A stretch of DNA of 64,000 bases from Archivesica marissinica (GCA_014843695.1 CM026390.1:8812977-8876976); one strand, 5' to 3'. Shown: positions 12,792 through 24,639, numbered from the stretch's first letter. Notes: generated by a model not told the origin, from the letters alone. Numbers and translations are program-made.

Positions 12792-14756
12792 AGTGACTAG
12801 ACAATTAGTAGCATGTGTGAGTGGGACTAGACAATTAGTAGCATGTTTGAGTGGGACTAGACAATTAGTAGCATGTGTGAGTTGGACTAGACAATTAGTA
12901 GCACGTGTGAGTGGGACTAGAAAATTAGTAGCATGTTTGAGTGGGACTAGACAATTAGTAGCATGTTTGAGTGGGACTAGACAATTAGTAGCATGTGTGA
13001 GTGGGACTAGACAATTAGTAGCATGTGTGGGTGGGATTAGACAATTAGTAGCATATGTGAGTGGGACTAGACAATTAGTAGCATGTGTGAGTGGGACTAG
13101 ACAATTAGTAGCATGTGTGAGTGGGACTAGACAATTAGTAGCATGTGTGAGTGGGACTAGACAATTTGTAGCATGTGTGAGTGGTACTAGACAATTAGTA
13201 GCATGTTTGAGTGGTACTAGACAATTAGTAGCATGTGTTAGTGGGAATAGACAATTAGTAACATGTTTGAGTGGTACTAGACAATTAGTAGCATGGGATA
13301 GTGGGACTAGACAATTAGTAGCATGTGTGAGCAGGACTAGACAATAAGTAGCATGTGTGAGTGGTACTAGACAATTAGTAGCATTTGTGAGTGGGACTAG
13401 AAAATTAGTAGCATATGTGAGTGGGACTAGACAATTAGTAGCATGTTTAAGTGGGACTAGACAATTAGTAGCATGTGTGAGTGGGACTAGACAATTAGTA
13501 GCATGTGTGAGTGGGATTAGACAATTAGTAGCATGTTTGAGTGGTACTAGACAATTAGTAGCATGGGATAGTGGGACTAGACAATTAGTACAATGTGTGA
13601 GTGGGACTAGACAATTAGTAGCATGTGTGAGCAGGACTAGACAATAAGTAGCATGGGTGAGTGGGACTAGACAATTAGTAGCATGTGTGAGTGGGACTAG
13701 ACAATTAGTAGCATGTATGAGTGGGACTAGACAATTAGGCTGTCCGATTAGCGCAGTGGTTAGCGCGCGCGCTTCTCACCAATGCAACCCGGGTTCGATC
13801 CTCGGACCGGGAAGTATGTGAGATGGTACGATGGTCGCCAGATCGGACAGGTGGGTTTTCTCCGGGTACTCCGGTTTCCTCCCACACGAATGACCATATT
13901 TACGCTTCCATCCGCGCCAACGAGAGTGATTAATATAAGTTGTTAAAACTTGCTTCGCAATCGTTGTAAAATAAATAAAGTTTAAACTAGTAGCATGTGT
14001 GAGTGGGACTAGACAATTAGTAGCATGTGTGAGTGGGACTAGACAATTAGTAGCATGTGTGAGTGGGACTAGACAATTAGTAGCATGTGTGAGTGGGACT
14101 AGACAATAGTAGCATGTGTGAGTGGGACTAGACAATTAGTAGCATGTGTGAGTGGGACTAGACAATAGTAGCATGAGTGAGCTGGACTAGACAATTAGTA
14201 GCATGTGTGAGTGGGATTAGACAATTAGTAGCATGTGTGAGTGGGACTAGACAATTAGTAGAATGTGTGAGTGGGACTAGACAATAGTAGCATGTGTGAG
14301 TGGGACTAGACAATAGTAGCATGAGTGAGCTGGACTAGACAATTAGTAGCATGTGTGAGTGGGACTAGACAATTAGTAGAATGTGTGAGTGGGACTAGAC
14401 AATTAGTAGAATGTGTGAGTGGGACTAGATAATTAGTAGCATGTGTGCGTGAGACTAGACAATTAGTAGAATGTGTGAGTGGGACTAGACAATTAGTAGA
14501 ATGTGTGAGTGGGACTAGACAATTAGTAGCATGTGTGCGTGAGACTAGACAATTAGTAGAATGTGTGAGTGGGACTAGACAATTAGTAGCATTTGTGAGT
14601 GGGACTAGACAATTAGTAGCATGTGTGAGTGGGACTAGATAATTAGTAGCATGTGTGCGTGGGACTAGATAATTAGTAGCATGTGTGCGTGGGACTAGAT
14701 AATTAGTAGCATGTTTGAGTGGGACTAGATCATTAGTAGCATGTTTGAGTGGAACT
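12792..14756. repeat. 30-bp minisatellite, about 57 copies, split by a SINE
   Basis: The unit is GACTAGACAATTAGTAGCAT plus GTGTGAGTGG, period 30. Because 30 is a multiple of three and the unit is stop-free in one plus frame, it yields long frames of a 10-residue repeat (TRQLVACVSG). Single-base deletions (ACAATAGTAG units near 14100-14310) and stop-creating variants (ACAATAAGTAG) show no selection for translation. A V-SINE-like element interrupts it at 13739-13986. Confidence 0.95.
13739..13986 (+). mobile_element. V-SINE-like tRNA-derived SINE inserted in the 30-bp array
   Basis: The tRNA-like head has an A box in TTAGCGCAGTGGTTAGCGC (13748) and a B box GGGTTCGATCC (13791-13801). A conserved central block follows (GTGGGTTTTCTCCGGGTACT at 13851, then CCGGTTTCCTCCCACAC). 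It resembles the V-SINE/RUDI-type block of molluscan SINEs, recalled from the literature and not checked. The 3' part holds ATTAATATAAGTTGTTAAAA (13929) and ends in an AATAAATAAAG tail. The flanks are both 30-bp array, so insertion followed array expansion. Any target-site duplication is very short (a shared TAG). Confidence 0.85.
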
Positions 14757-14825
14757 AGATAGTGCGTAGTAAACGGTGATGTGTTCAGCTAATAACGATA
14801 TCGATAAATATTCTTTTGCTTTCAG

Positions 14826-14891
14826 ACTCTGCACATGGGAACCACAGCAAAACATACTCGATGCCTCCCTTATCAGACAGTTTGAAGATGA
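14826..14891 (+). CDS. internal exon of a Polycomb-type chromobox (CBX-like) gene
   Basis: This 66-nt open stretch lies between a strong acceptor (TTCTTTTGCTTTCAG ending at 14825) and a consensus donor GTAAGT (14892). Read in phase (one leading base, two trailing) it encodes TWEPQQNILDASLIRQFE with flanking LC and D. This is the C-terminal half of a chromodomain: the W of the aromatic cage, the following E/P, and NILDxxLI, which is Polycomb/CBX-like rather than HP1-like (HP1 has NLDCPEL). The family binds methylated histone H3 lysine, classically H3K27me3 within PRC1, in the nucleus. Exons for the chromodomain N-terminal half were not found and may lie left of the window. Frame and splice sites agree with the exon at 29428-29488. 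A retrocopy is excluded by the intact splice sites. Confidence 0.8.
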
Positions 14892-15429
14892 GTAAGTAGG
14901 ATTCTTGTCCGCTTCTATCCACACATTCCATCCACGTTTAGTTCCACGGGCATGCCATCCTCTCTCCCATTCAATCCAAGCACATGCTGCTCTAACATAT
15001 AAATTTATTTCAAATATAATTTTCTTGTTTGGGTTTTGAAACTCATCTGCTACTTTGGTCATATGGCTATTTTCCAGACTTTTTGACGAGGAACAACATC
15101 CCCTCCGAGCAATATTTTAGGCACGAGTGGGTGCCCAGGTGTAACCACCAACCGTCCGCAGACCAGTTGAATAACTTGTTCACATGAAATAATTCGGCAC
15201 ACACATAGAGATTCGAACATACAGTGATTAGAGGCAAGTTATTTGAAACCAACGGCCTTATCAAACATCCACGGAGGTCCCGACCCAACTAATGTGACAT
15301 CATGTTATGGTAATTATAAAATATCAGAGAATTTCGTATGAGAACTTTATCCGTGGTTATTGGTGAACTGAAGTGGAGAGGCTTGTGCTGTCTCTGTCAC
15401 TTATCTTGCATTATTTCCACGAATAATAA

Positions 15430-15466
15430 GAAAGTGGCTAGATGTCCGGTACCGGAGCTCTAGCCA
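15430..15466. repeat. near-perfect 36-bp palindrome
   Basis: The arms AGTGGCTAGA and TCTAGCCACT surround the symmetric core CCGGTACCGG, with a few mismatches between. It could form a short hairpin or cruciform. No terminal inverted repeats or target duplication mark it as a mobile element. Its function is unknown. Confidence 0.6.
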
Positions 15467-15604
15467 CTTTAAACAGAGTGTTTTCATGTGCGTTTTTTAT
15501 CGTCGCTAGCGGATTGGTTGGCCACTCCTCTGGTTGTTGTACATGCAGTGTCAAACATCGACACAATGTGTCGGTTTAAAGTCATTTTAGCCTGTATTGC
15601 TTAA

Positions 15605-15670
15605 CGGAGGCTCGAACCAGAGACACATCGCGAATCCAGCGTGTTAACCACTCCATCCACTGATCCGCTA
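15605..15670 (-). mobile_element. tRNA-derived SINE head fragment
   Basis: The reverse complement reads as a tRNA-like head: GATGGAGTGGTTAACACG as A box and GGTTCGAGCCT as B box (15608-15618 on the plus strand). No acceptor stem pairing is convincing, so it is a SINE relic rather than a tRNA gene. No SINE body was recognised next to it. Confidence 0.6.
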
Positions 15671-15964
15671 CATGAGACCAATAGGTCCAGTGGTATCTCG
15701 TATGTGGTTACCGGTAGCAACGGCGAGTTTATGATTACATCGATCGTTTCAAATTACGCTATCGGCCTCTTATATTATTTACGAGTGTTATATCAATCAA
15801 CTGATGTGTCACAAATTCGTTTATGGTTGGTACAGATTCAACAGTGTAATTTAGTTTTCATCTTTATTATAATCTCAAGAATGTATAACGAAAATACATT
15901 ACACATTATCGTGGCAAAGTACATAGACATTCATTTTAAAAAGAAGAGCTTAAACAAATTTACT

Positions 15965-16180
15965 TTAAATCGATTGCGAAACAAGTTCTTACACCTTATA
16001 TATATACTCTCGAGACCTCATTCCTGATGGAATCCATCGCCACGAGGGAGAGTAAGAGAGAGAGAGAGAGTCTAAATGCCTTGCCTAATGGCACAATCGT
16101 ACCGGCTCCAGCGGGGCTCGAACTATGGACATGTCGCACCCGACCTGAACTGAAAGTTCTACCACTACGCTATCACGACT
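15965..16180 (-). mobile_element. tRNA-derived SINE, family 2, with head tandemly multiplied
   Basis: Read on the minus strand: a tRNA-like head with A box TAGCGTAGTGG and B box GTTCGAGCCCC (16113-16123), a body with GTACGATTGTGCCATTAGGC, a TC-rich segment, GGAATGAGGTCTCGAGAG, and a 3' end GTGTAAGAACTTGTTTCGCA. The same body occurs at 28323-28460 (minus) and 47573-47775 (plus). Upstream of its 5' end, the head is repeated as a 35-bp array (16146-16285). Confidence 0.8.
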
Positions 16181-16285
16181 TGAAGTGAAAGTTCTACTAC
16201 TGCGCTATCACGACTTGAAGTGAAAGATCTACCACTGCGCTATCACGACTTGAAGTGAAAGTTCTACCACTGCGCTATCACGACT
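16146..16285 (-). repeat. four-copy 35-bp repeat of the SINE head
   Basis: The unit TGAAGTGAAAGTTCTACCAC + TGCGCTATCACGACT occurs four times at 35-bp spacing. The first copy is the native 5' end of the SINE at 15965-16180, including its A box. The other three are tandem additions, so the SINE head seeded a minisatellite. Confidence 0.88.
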
Positions 16286-16289
16286 TGTT

Positions 16290-16675
16290 GACTCTTTCTT
16301 TATATATTTCAACTTCCTACCATCAAACAGTGCACACAAACATTTCCCCGGTAAATTGATGCTCTGTATCAAGCTTTCCCTTGTATATATTGTAAGTGAA
16401 TGTAAATGTTACAGACTGGAAGCTGTACAGTTTAAGCCTTTATAAAGCATTCTTCTTCTTCGTGCCTCTGTTTTCTCAGAATCATTATGTAGTGTGCATT
16501 TCCATATGCTGTTACTTTATATACAGGCAGACAGACAGACAGACATATCATTATATTTCAATAGTGTTACAAGCAAGTAAGAACATGATCAGTACAGCAT
16601 TGAAGCATCGTTGTAGGTTATCAATTAGTTTACATTTGTAAAAGATGACCAACGCTGTAGCATTGGGGACAGTAA
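16290..16675. other. single-copy spacer
   Basis: No exon or element was recognised. There is a short CAGA microsatellite near 16525-16543. An 81-codon frame at 16396-16641 has no domain signature and is not supported as a gene. Confidence 0.5.
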
Positions 16676-17262
16676 TACATATCTAATCAACAGTGATCAG
16701 TCCTAAACACGACGTGCTGAATACAACATTGTGCACACTGGTTTGGGTGACATATCTAATCAACAGTGAACCGTCCTAAACACGACGTGCTCAATACAAC
16801 ATTGTGCACACTGGTTTGGGCGGCATATCTAATCAACAGTGATCCGTCCTAAACACGACGTGCTCAATACAACATTGTGCACACTGGTTTGGGCGGCATA
16901 TCTAATCAACAGTGATCCGTCCTAAACACGACGTGCTCAATACAACATTGTGCACACTGGTTTGGCGGCATATCTAATCAACAGTGATCCGTCCTAAACA
17001 CGACGTGCTGAATACAACATTGTGCACACTGGTTTGGGCGGCATATCTAATCAACAGTGATCCGTCCTAAACACGACGTGCTCAATACAACATTGTGCAC
17101 ACTGGTTGGGGCGGCATATCTAATCAACAGTGATCCGTCCTAAACACGACGTGCTCAATACAACATTTTGCACACTGGTTGGGGCGGCATATCTAATCAA
17201 CAGTGATCCGTCCTAAACACGACGTGCTCAATACAACATTGTGCACACTGGTTTGGGTGGGT
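16676..17262. repeat. 73-bp minisatellite, eight copies
   Basis: CATATCTAATCAACAGTGAT starts at 16678, 16751 and 16824 and continues at 73 bp (one unit is 72 bp). The unit also contains CCTAAACACGACGTGCTCAA and CATTGTGCACACTGG. Copies differ at few positions, so expansion is recent. Confidence 0.95.
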
Positions 17263-17296
17263 TTGCGTACCAATCATAAATACTATGATTAATACG

Positions 17297-18624
17297 AATC
17301 GCTAGCAAGTTCAACGCAATGGGACAAACTTAAGCTTATAGCCAGGCAATCGCTAGCAAGTTCAACGCAATGGGACAAACTTAAGCTTATATCCAGACAA
17401 TCGCTAGCAAGTTCAACGCAATGGGACAAACTTAAGCTTATATCCAGACAATCGCTAGCAAGTTCAACGCAATGGGACAAACTTAAGCTTATATCCAGAC
17501 AATCGCTAGCAAGTTCAACGCAATGGGACTAACTTAAGCTTATATCCAGACAATCGCTAGCAAGTTCAACGCAATGGGGCAAACTTAAGCTTATATCCAG
17601 ACAATCGCTAGCAAGTTCAACGCAATGGGACAAACTTAAGCTTATATCCAGACAATCGCTAGCAAGTTCAACGCAATGGGACAAACTTAAGCTTATATCC
17701 AGACAATCGCTAGCAAGTTCAACGCAATGGGACAAACTTAAGCTTATATCCAGACAATCGCTAGCAAGTTCAACGCAATGGGACAAACTTAAGCTTATAT
17801 CCAGACAATCGCTAGCAAATTCAACGCAATGGGGCTAACTTAAGCTTAAATTATCCAGACAATCGCTAGCAAGTTCAACGCAATGGGGCTAACTTAAGCT
17901 TATATCCAGACAATCGATAGCAAGTTCAACGCAATGGGACAAACTTAAGCTTATATCCAGACAATCGCTAGCAAGTTCAACGCAATGGCAAACTTAAGCT
18001 TATATCCAGACAATCGCTCGCAAATTCAACGCAATGGGGCTAACTTAAGCTTATATCCAGACAATCGCTAGCAAGTTCAACGCAATGGGGCTAACTTAAG
18101 CTTATATCCAGACAATCGATAGCAAGTTCAACGCAATGGGACAAACTTAAGCTTATATCCAGACAATCGCTAGCAAGTTCAACGCAATGGGACAAACTTA
18201 AGCTTATATCCAGACAATCGCTAGCAAGTTCAACGCAATGGGGCTAACTTAAGCTTATATCCAGACAATCGCTAGCAAGTTCAACGCAATGGGGCTAACT
18301 TAAGCTTATATCCAGACAATCGCTAGCAAGTTCAACGCAATGGGACAAACTTAAGCTTATATCCAGACAATCGCTAGCAAGTTCAACGCAATGGGACAAA
18401 CTTAAGCTTATATCCAGACAATCGCTAGCAAGTTCAACGCAATGGGACAAACTTAAGCTTATATCCAGACAATCGCTAGCAAGTTCAACGCAATGGGACA
18501 AACTTAAGCTTATATCCAGACAATCGCTAGCAAGTTCAACGCAATGGGACAAACTTAAGCTTATATCCAGACAATCGCTAGCAAGTTCAACGCAATGGGG
18601 CAAACTTAAGCTTATATCCAGACA
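17297..18624. repeat. 51-bp minisatellite, about 26 copies
   Basis: The unit is AATCGCTAGCAAGTTCAACG, CAATGGGACAAACTTAAGCT, TATATCCAGAC. The 51-bp period is 17 codons and gives minus-strand frames of a 17-residue repeat (SHCVELASDCLDISLSL). Units with GGGGCTAACTT versus GGGACAAACTT alternate in blocks. Single-base indels (17850, 17985) break the frames, arguing against a protein. Confidence 0.95.
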
Positions 18625-19030
18625 CTCATCCAAACCCACATACTGTGTATCTAATCAATAATAATACTTATCAAACAGCAGTGTGAATTGAGACGACAAT
18701 TTAGGGGTTACCTAATATTTTCCAACAATTATTGGCTGAAATATAATAACATTACACATTTCTTGAAGCAGGTTGCCATACGACAGTATAATAATGTTAC
18801 TAAAATATAACTACACATATAAAGCCTGCATATTAAACATTATGGGGTCAATATAGATTAAATGCCAGACCATCATCAAAACCCAAGGGTGGTGCCAACC
18901 AACGGACACCAATGGATGCTAATCATGCCTATGTGGGTTGGGACGACACCCCAGTAACCAATTCTTACTGGGCGATGGTGGGAAATAATCTAGATAGCAA
19001 ATCTGCAGATTCCATAATAATGAAAAGAGG
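18625..19030. other. single-copy spacer between two arrays
   Basis: AT-rich first half. A GC-richer segment at about 18865-18990 (ACCCAAGGGTGGTGCCAACC and following) might be a retroelement fragment, but it has no boxes or terminal repeats I can identify. No gene was recognised. Confidence 0.4.
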
Positions 19031-22000
19031 GTACTGAACTATAACATTTGAAACTTAAACAGTTTTGCATACTGAACTATAACATTTGAAACTTAAACAG
19101 TTTTGCATACTGAACTAATCCATTTGAAACTTAAACTGTTTTGCATACTGAACTATAACATTTGAAACTTAAACTGTTTTGCATACTGAACTATAACATT
19201 TGAAACTTAAACATGTTTGCATACTGAACTAATACATTTGAAACTTAAACATGTTTGCATACTGAACTAATACATTTGAAACTTAAACAGTTTTGCATAC
19301 TGAACTATAACATTTGAAACTTAAACATTTTTGCATACTGAACTATAACATTTGAAACTTAAACATGTTTGCATACTGAAATATAACATTTGAAACTTAA
19401 ATAGTTTTGCATACTGAACTATAACATTTGAAACTTAAACAGTTTTGCATACTGAACTATAACACTTGAAACTTAAACATTGTTGCATACTGAACTGTAA
19501 CATTTGAAACTTAAAAACAGTTTAGCATCCTGAAATATAACATTTGAAACTTAAACAGTTTTGCATACTGAACTATGCCATTTGAAACTTTAAACAGTTT
19601 TGCATACTGAAATATAACATTTGTAACTTAAACAGCTTTGCATACTGAACTATAACATTTGAAACTTAAACATGTTTGCATACTGAACTAATACATTTGA
19701 AACTTAAACAATTTTGCATACTGAACTATAACACTTGAAACTTAAACATTTTTGCATACTGAACTATAACATTTGAAACTTAAATAGTTTTGCATACTGA
19801 ACTATAACATTTGAAACTTAAACAGTTTTGCATACTGAACTATAACATTTGAAACTTAAAAACAGTTTAGCATCCTGAAATATAACATTTGAAACTTAAA
19901 CAGTTTTGCATACTGAACTATACCATTTGAAACTTTAAACAGTTTTGCATACTGAAATATAACATTTGTAACTTAAACAGCTTTGCATACTGAACTTTAA
20001 CATTTGAAACATAAACGTTTTTGCATACTGAACTATACCATTTGAAACTTTAAACAGCTTTGCATACTGAACTATAACATTTGAAACATAAACGTTTTTG
20101 CATACTGAAATATAACAGTTTAAACTAAACTATAACATTTCAAACTTAAACACTTTTGCATACTGAACTAATACATTTGACACTTAAACAGTTTTGCATA
20201 CTGAAATATAACATTTGAAATGTAAACAGTTTTGCATACTGAACTAATACATTTGAATCATAAACATCTTTGCATACTGAACTATAACATTTGAAATTTA
20301 AACATTTTTGCATACTGAAATATAACATTTGAAACTTAAACAGTTTTGCATACTGAACAATAACATTTGAAACTTAAGCAGTTTTGCATACTGAAATATA
20401 ACATTTGAAACATAAACAGTTTTGCATACTGAACTATAACAATTGAAACTTAAACAGTTTTGCATACTGAAATATAACATTTGAAACTTAAACAGTTTTG
20501 CATACTGAAATATAACATTTGAAACTTAAACAATTTTGCATACTGAACTATAACAATTGAAATATAAACATTTTTGCATACTGAAATATAACATTTGAAA
20601 CATAAACAGTTTTGCATACTGAACTATAACATTTCAAACGTAAACAGTTTTGCCTACTAAATTATAACATTTGAAACTTAAACCTTTTTACATACTGATC
20701 TATTGCATACTGAACTATACCATTTGAAACATAAATTGTTTTGCATACTGAACTGTAATATTTGAAACTTAAACATCTTTGCATACTGAACTATAACATT
20801 TGAAACTTAAAACAGTTTTGCATACTGAACTATAACATTTCAAACTTAAACAGTTTTGCATACTGAACTGTAACATTTGAAACAAAAACAGTTTTGCATA
20901 CTGAAATATAACATTTGAAACTTAAACAGTTTTGCATACTGAACTATAACATTTCAAACTTAAACAGTTTTGCATACTGAACTATAACATTTGAAACTTA
21001 AACAGTTTTGCATACTGAAATATAACATTTGAAACTTAAACAGTTTTGCATACTGAACTATAACACTTGAAACTTAAACATTGTTGCATACTGAACTGTA
21101 ACATTTGAAACTTAAAAACAGTTTAGCATCCTGAAATATAACATTTGAAACTTAAACAGTTTTGCATACTGAACTATACCATTTGAAACTTTAAACAGTT
21201 TTGCATACTGAAATATAACATTTGTAACTTAAACAGCTTTGCATACTGAACTATAACATTTGAAACTTAAACATGTTTGCATACTGAACTAATACATTTG
21301 AAACTTAAACATTTTTGCATACTGAACTATAACATTTGAAACTTAAACAGTTTTGCATACTGAACTATAACATTTGAAACTTAAAAACAGTTTAGCATCC
21401 TGAAATATAACATTTGAAACTTAAACAGTTTTGCATACTGAACTATACCATTTGAAACTTTAAACAGTTTTGCATACTGAAATATAACATTTGTAACTTA
21501 AACAGCTTTGCATACTGAACGTTAACATTTGAAACATAAACGTTTTTGCATACTGAACTATACCATTTGAAACTTTAAACAGCTTTGCATACTGAACTAT
21601 AACATTTGAAACATAAACGTTTTTGCATACTGAACTATAACATTTGAAACTTAAACAGTTTTGCATACTGAAATATAACAGTTTAAACTAAACTCTAACA
21701 TTTCAAACTTAAACACTTTTGCATACTGAACTAATACATTTGACACTTAAACAGTTTTGCATACTGAAATATAACATTTGAAATGTAAACAGTTTTGCAT
21801 ACTGAAATATAACATTTGAAACTTAAACAGTTTTGCATACTGAACTAATACATTTGAATCATAAACATCTTTGCATACTGAACTATAACATTTGAAATTT
21901 AAACATTTTTGCATACTGAAATATAACATTTGAAACTTAAACAGTTTTGCATACTGAACAATAACATTTGAAACTTAAGCAGTTTTGCATACTGAAATAT

Positions 22001-23587
22001 AACATTTGAAACATAAACAGTTTTGCATACTGAACTATAACAATTGAAACTTAAACATTTTTGCATACTGAACTATAACATTTGAAACTTAAACAGTTTT
22101 GCATACTGAACTATAACATTTGAAACTTAAAAACAGTTTAGCATCCTGAAATATAACATTTGAAATGTAAACAGTTTTGCATACTGAAATATAACATTTG
22201 AAACTTAAACAGTTTTGCATACTGAACTAATACATTTGAATCATAAACATCTTTGCATACTGAACTATAACATTTGAAATTTAAACATTTTTGCATACTG
22301 AAATATAACATTTGAAACTTAAACAGTTTTGCATACTGAACAATAACATTTGAAACTTAAGCAGTTTTGCATACTGAAATATAACATTTGAAACATAAAC
22401 AGTTTTGCATACTGAACTATAACAATTGAAACTTAAACATTTTTGCATACTGAACTATAACATTTGAAACTTAAACAGTTTTGCATACTGAAATATAACA
22501 TTTGTAGCTTAAACAGCTTTGCATACTGAACTTTAACATTTGAAACATAAACGTTTTTGCATACTGAACTATACCATTTGAAACTTTAAACAGTTTTGCA
22601 TACTGAAATATAACATTTGAAACTTAAACAGCTTTGCATACTGAACTATAACATTTGAAACATAAACGTTTTTGCATACTGAACTATAACATTTGAAACT
22701 TAAACAGTTTTGCATACTGAAATATAACAGTTTAAACTAAACTATAACATTTCAAACTTAAACACTTTTGCATACTGAACTAATACATTTGACACTTAAA
22801 CAGTTTTGCATACTGAAATATAACATTTGAAATGTAAACAGTTTTGCATACTGAACTAATACATTTGAATCATAAACATCTTTGCATACTGAACTATAAC
22901 ATTTGAAATTTAAACATTTTTGCATACTGAAATATAACATTTGAAACTTAAACAGTTTTGCATACTGAACAATAACATTTGAAACTTAAGCAGTTTTGCA
23001 TACTGAAATATAACATTTGAAACATAAACAGTTTTGCATACTGAACTATAACAATTGAAACTTAAACAGTTTTGCATACTGAAATATAACATTTGAAACA
23101 TAAACAGTTTTGCATACTGAACTATAACATTTCAAACGTAAACAGTTTTGCCTACTAAATTATAACATTTGAAACTTAAACCTTTTTACATACTGATCTA
23201 TTGCATACTGAACTATACCATTTGAAACATAAATTGTTTTGCATACTGAACTGTAATATTTGAAACTTAAACATCTTTGCATACTGAACTATAACATTTG
23301 AAACTTAAACAGTTTTGCATACTGAACTGTAACTTTTGAAACAAAAACAGTTTTGCATACTGAAATATAACATTTGAAACTTAAACAGTTTTGCATACTG
23401 AACTATAACATTTCAAACTTAAACAGTTTTGCATACTGAACTATAACATTTGAAACTTAAACAGTTTTGCATACTGAAATATAACATTTGAAACTTAAAC
23501 AGTTTTGCATACTGAAATATAACATTTGAAACTTAAACAGTTTTGCATACTGAAATATAACATTTGAAACTTAAACAGTTTTGCATA
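19031..23587. repeat. 38-bp minisatellite, about 120 copies, with higher-order blocks
   Basis: The unit is AACTATAACATTTGAAACTT + AAACAGTTTTGCATACTG. Blocks of variant units recur: the unusual GTTTAAACTAAACT junction followed by CACTTTTGCATACTG lies at 20151, 21714 and 22763, and the aberrant TACTGATCTATTGCATACTG near 20695 recurs near 23193. This indicates duplications of roughly 1.0-2.6 kb. The minus-strand frames (SMQNCLSFKCY-type repeats) are by-products. Confidence 0.96.
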
Positions 23588-23589
23588 TG

Positions 23590-24088
23590 GTAAATTGTAA
23601 TAATATAGTTAAATCCTGTAATTTGAATTCTATCTGTATACGTTTGTAATGGCTAGGAAGCGGGAAATGTGTATTTCGTCTGATCTACAGCTTCTCGTGT
23701 TAATAGATTTAATCAATTCTAAATATATATGAAACCCTTAGTCATTCATATTACGCAGTGGTTTGACACTATAATCCAATCACAGCTTGGAATTAGTCAA
23801 CATTGGTTGTGATTCATCACACAGACAGTCTCTGCAAATACAGTACGCCTCCACTGATGAGCGACCATTATGTAAGATACGGGTAACATATGCAAGATAC
23901 GGGTAACTTATGCAATATTATGGATTATTGTAAATGTACCAGAAATTGAGTGGACGAAATTTAGCCGTACTCAACAATGACTTGTTTACACCAATATAAT
24001 GACGTTGTATACGTTTATTTATCGGTGCATCCCTAATTATTCAGGGCGACGCCTCCATACGTATATTGGTCATCTTATGATTTGGTGA
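23590..24088. other. single-copy AT-rich spacer
   Basis: No exon, RNA or element was recognised. A short direct repeat GATACGGGTAAC(A/T)TATGCAA lies near 23876-23915. Confidence 0.45.
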
Positions 24089-24202
24089 TACAGTCAAACC
24101 TGTCGTAAGCAGCCAGCCACGGGAATTACAGAACGTGGCTGCTTAGCACAGGTGGCTGCTTAATAGAGGTCAAATGTATAATAAAGTGTATATAGAACAT
24201 CG

Positions 24203-24295
24203 GCCCGGCTAGCTCAGTTGGTAGAGCTGTTCGACTAGTGTTCCGGAGGTCGTTGGTGCGAGTCCCACGTCGGGTCACTAACTTTTCCGCTCTTT
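24203..24295 (+). mobile_element. tRNA-Lys-like SINE copy 1 inside the MITE
   Basis: GCCCGGCTAGCTCAGTTGGT (A box) and GGTGCGAGTCCC (B box, mutated) resemble metazoan tRNA-Lys outside the anticodon arm. The anticodon arm TTCGACTAGTGTTCCGG has an oversized loop, so this is not a functional tRNA. It is followed by a TCACTAACTT tail with CTCTTTCTTTGC. A second copy starts 232-234 bp downstream. Confidence 0.65.
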
Positions 24296-24434
24296 CTTTG
24301 CTTTGTCACTTTAATGGCGCCGACGATATATGGTAGTGCAAAGGAGTAGGGGTATGGCTCCAGGGATCGGCGTGCGGCTCCTAAAGAATAAAAGAGGGAA
24401 TAATGTAGTGTATGTCGTCGAGGGTAGAACATCG

Positions 24435-24545
24435 TCCCGGCTAGCTCAGTTGGTAGAGCTGTCCGACTAGTGTTCCGGAGGTCGTGGGTTCGAGTCCCAC
24501 GTCGGATCACTAACTTCTCCGCTCTTTCTTTGCTTTGTCACTTTA
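24435..24545 (+). mobile_element. tRNA-Lys-like SINE copy 2 inside the MITE
   Basis: Nearly identical to the copy at 24203 but with an intact B box GGGTTCGAGTCCC and the anticodon arm TCCGACTAGTGTTCCGGA. The same TCACTAACTT...GCTTTGTCACTTTAA tail follows. The T-arm pairs well (CGTGGG/CCCACG). The anticodon loop is about 10 nt, which argues against a tRNA gene. Confidence 0.65.
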
Positions 24546-24639
24546 AAACCAACCTATTGGGAATATTGAAATTGGTTGTTTAATACAGTGTGGCTGCTTA
24601 ATGGTGGAGGTGACCACTAAGACAGTGTTGACTGTATAT

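Larger units (their letters stand above)
24091..24634. mobile_element. pogo/Tigger-like MITE
   Basis: Terminal inverted repeats CAGTCAAACCTGTCGTAAG (24091) and GACAGTGTTGACTG (ending 24634) are flanked by TA on both sides (24089-24090, 24635-24636). This matches a Tc1/mariner-pogo type element with TA target duplication. Subterminal GTGGCTGCTTAAT repeats occur on both sides. It encodes no transposase and carries two tRNA-like SINE units in its middle. Superfamily assignment rests on TIR start and TA only. Confidence 0.65.

Noticed and set aside
12793..13647. Long frame of 10-residue repeats (TRQLVACVSG)
   Set aside because: It follows from a stop-free 30-bp period; units with frameshifts and stops occur, there is no start context or splice site, and a SINE interrupts it.
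15641..16027. 128-codon frame
   Set aside because: Overlaps SINE tail sequence on the opposite strand, no domain and no splice context.
17289..18639. Minus-strand repeat proteins (SHCVELASDCLDISLSL)
   Set aside because: A by-product of the 51-bp period; single-base indels break the frames.
24203..24508. Two functional tRNA genes
   Set aside because: Anticodon arms do not form a 7-nt loop, the first copy has a damaged B box, and both have a SINE-like tail.
24235..24510. 91-codon minus-strand frame with RGTRTHDLRNTS-type sequence
   Set aside because: It is the antisense of tRNA-like B boxes in SINEs, a common false ORF.
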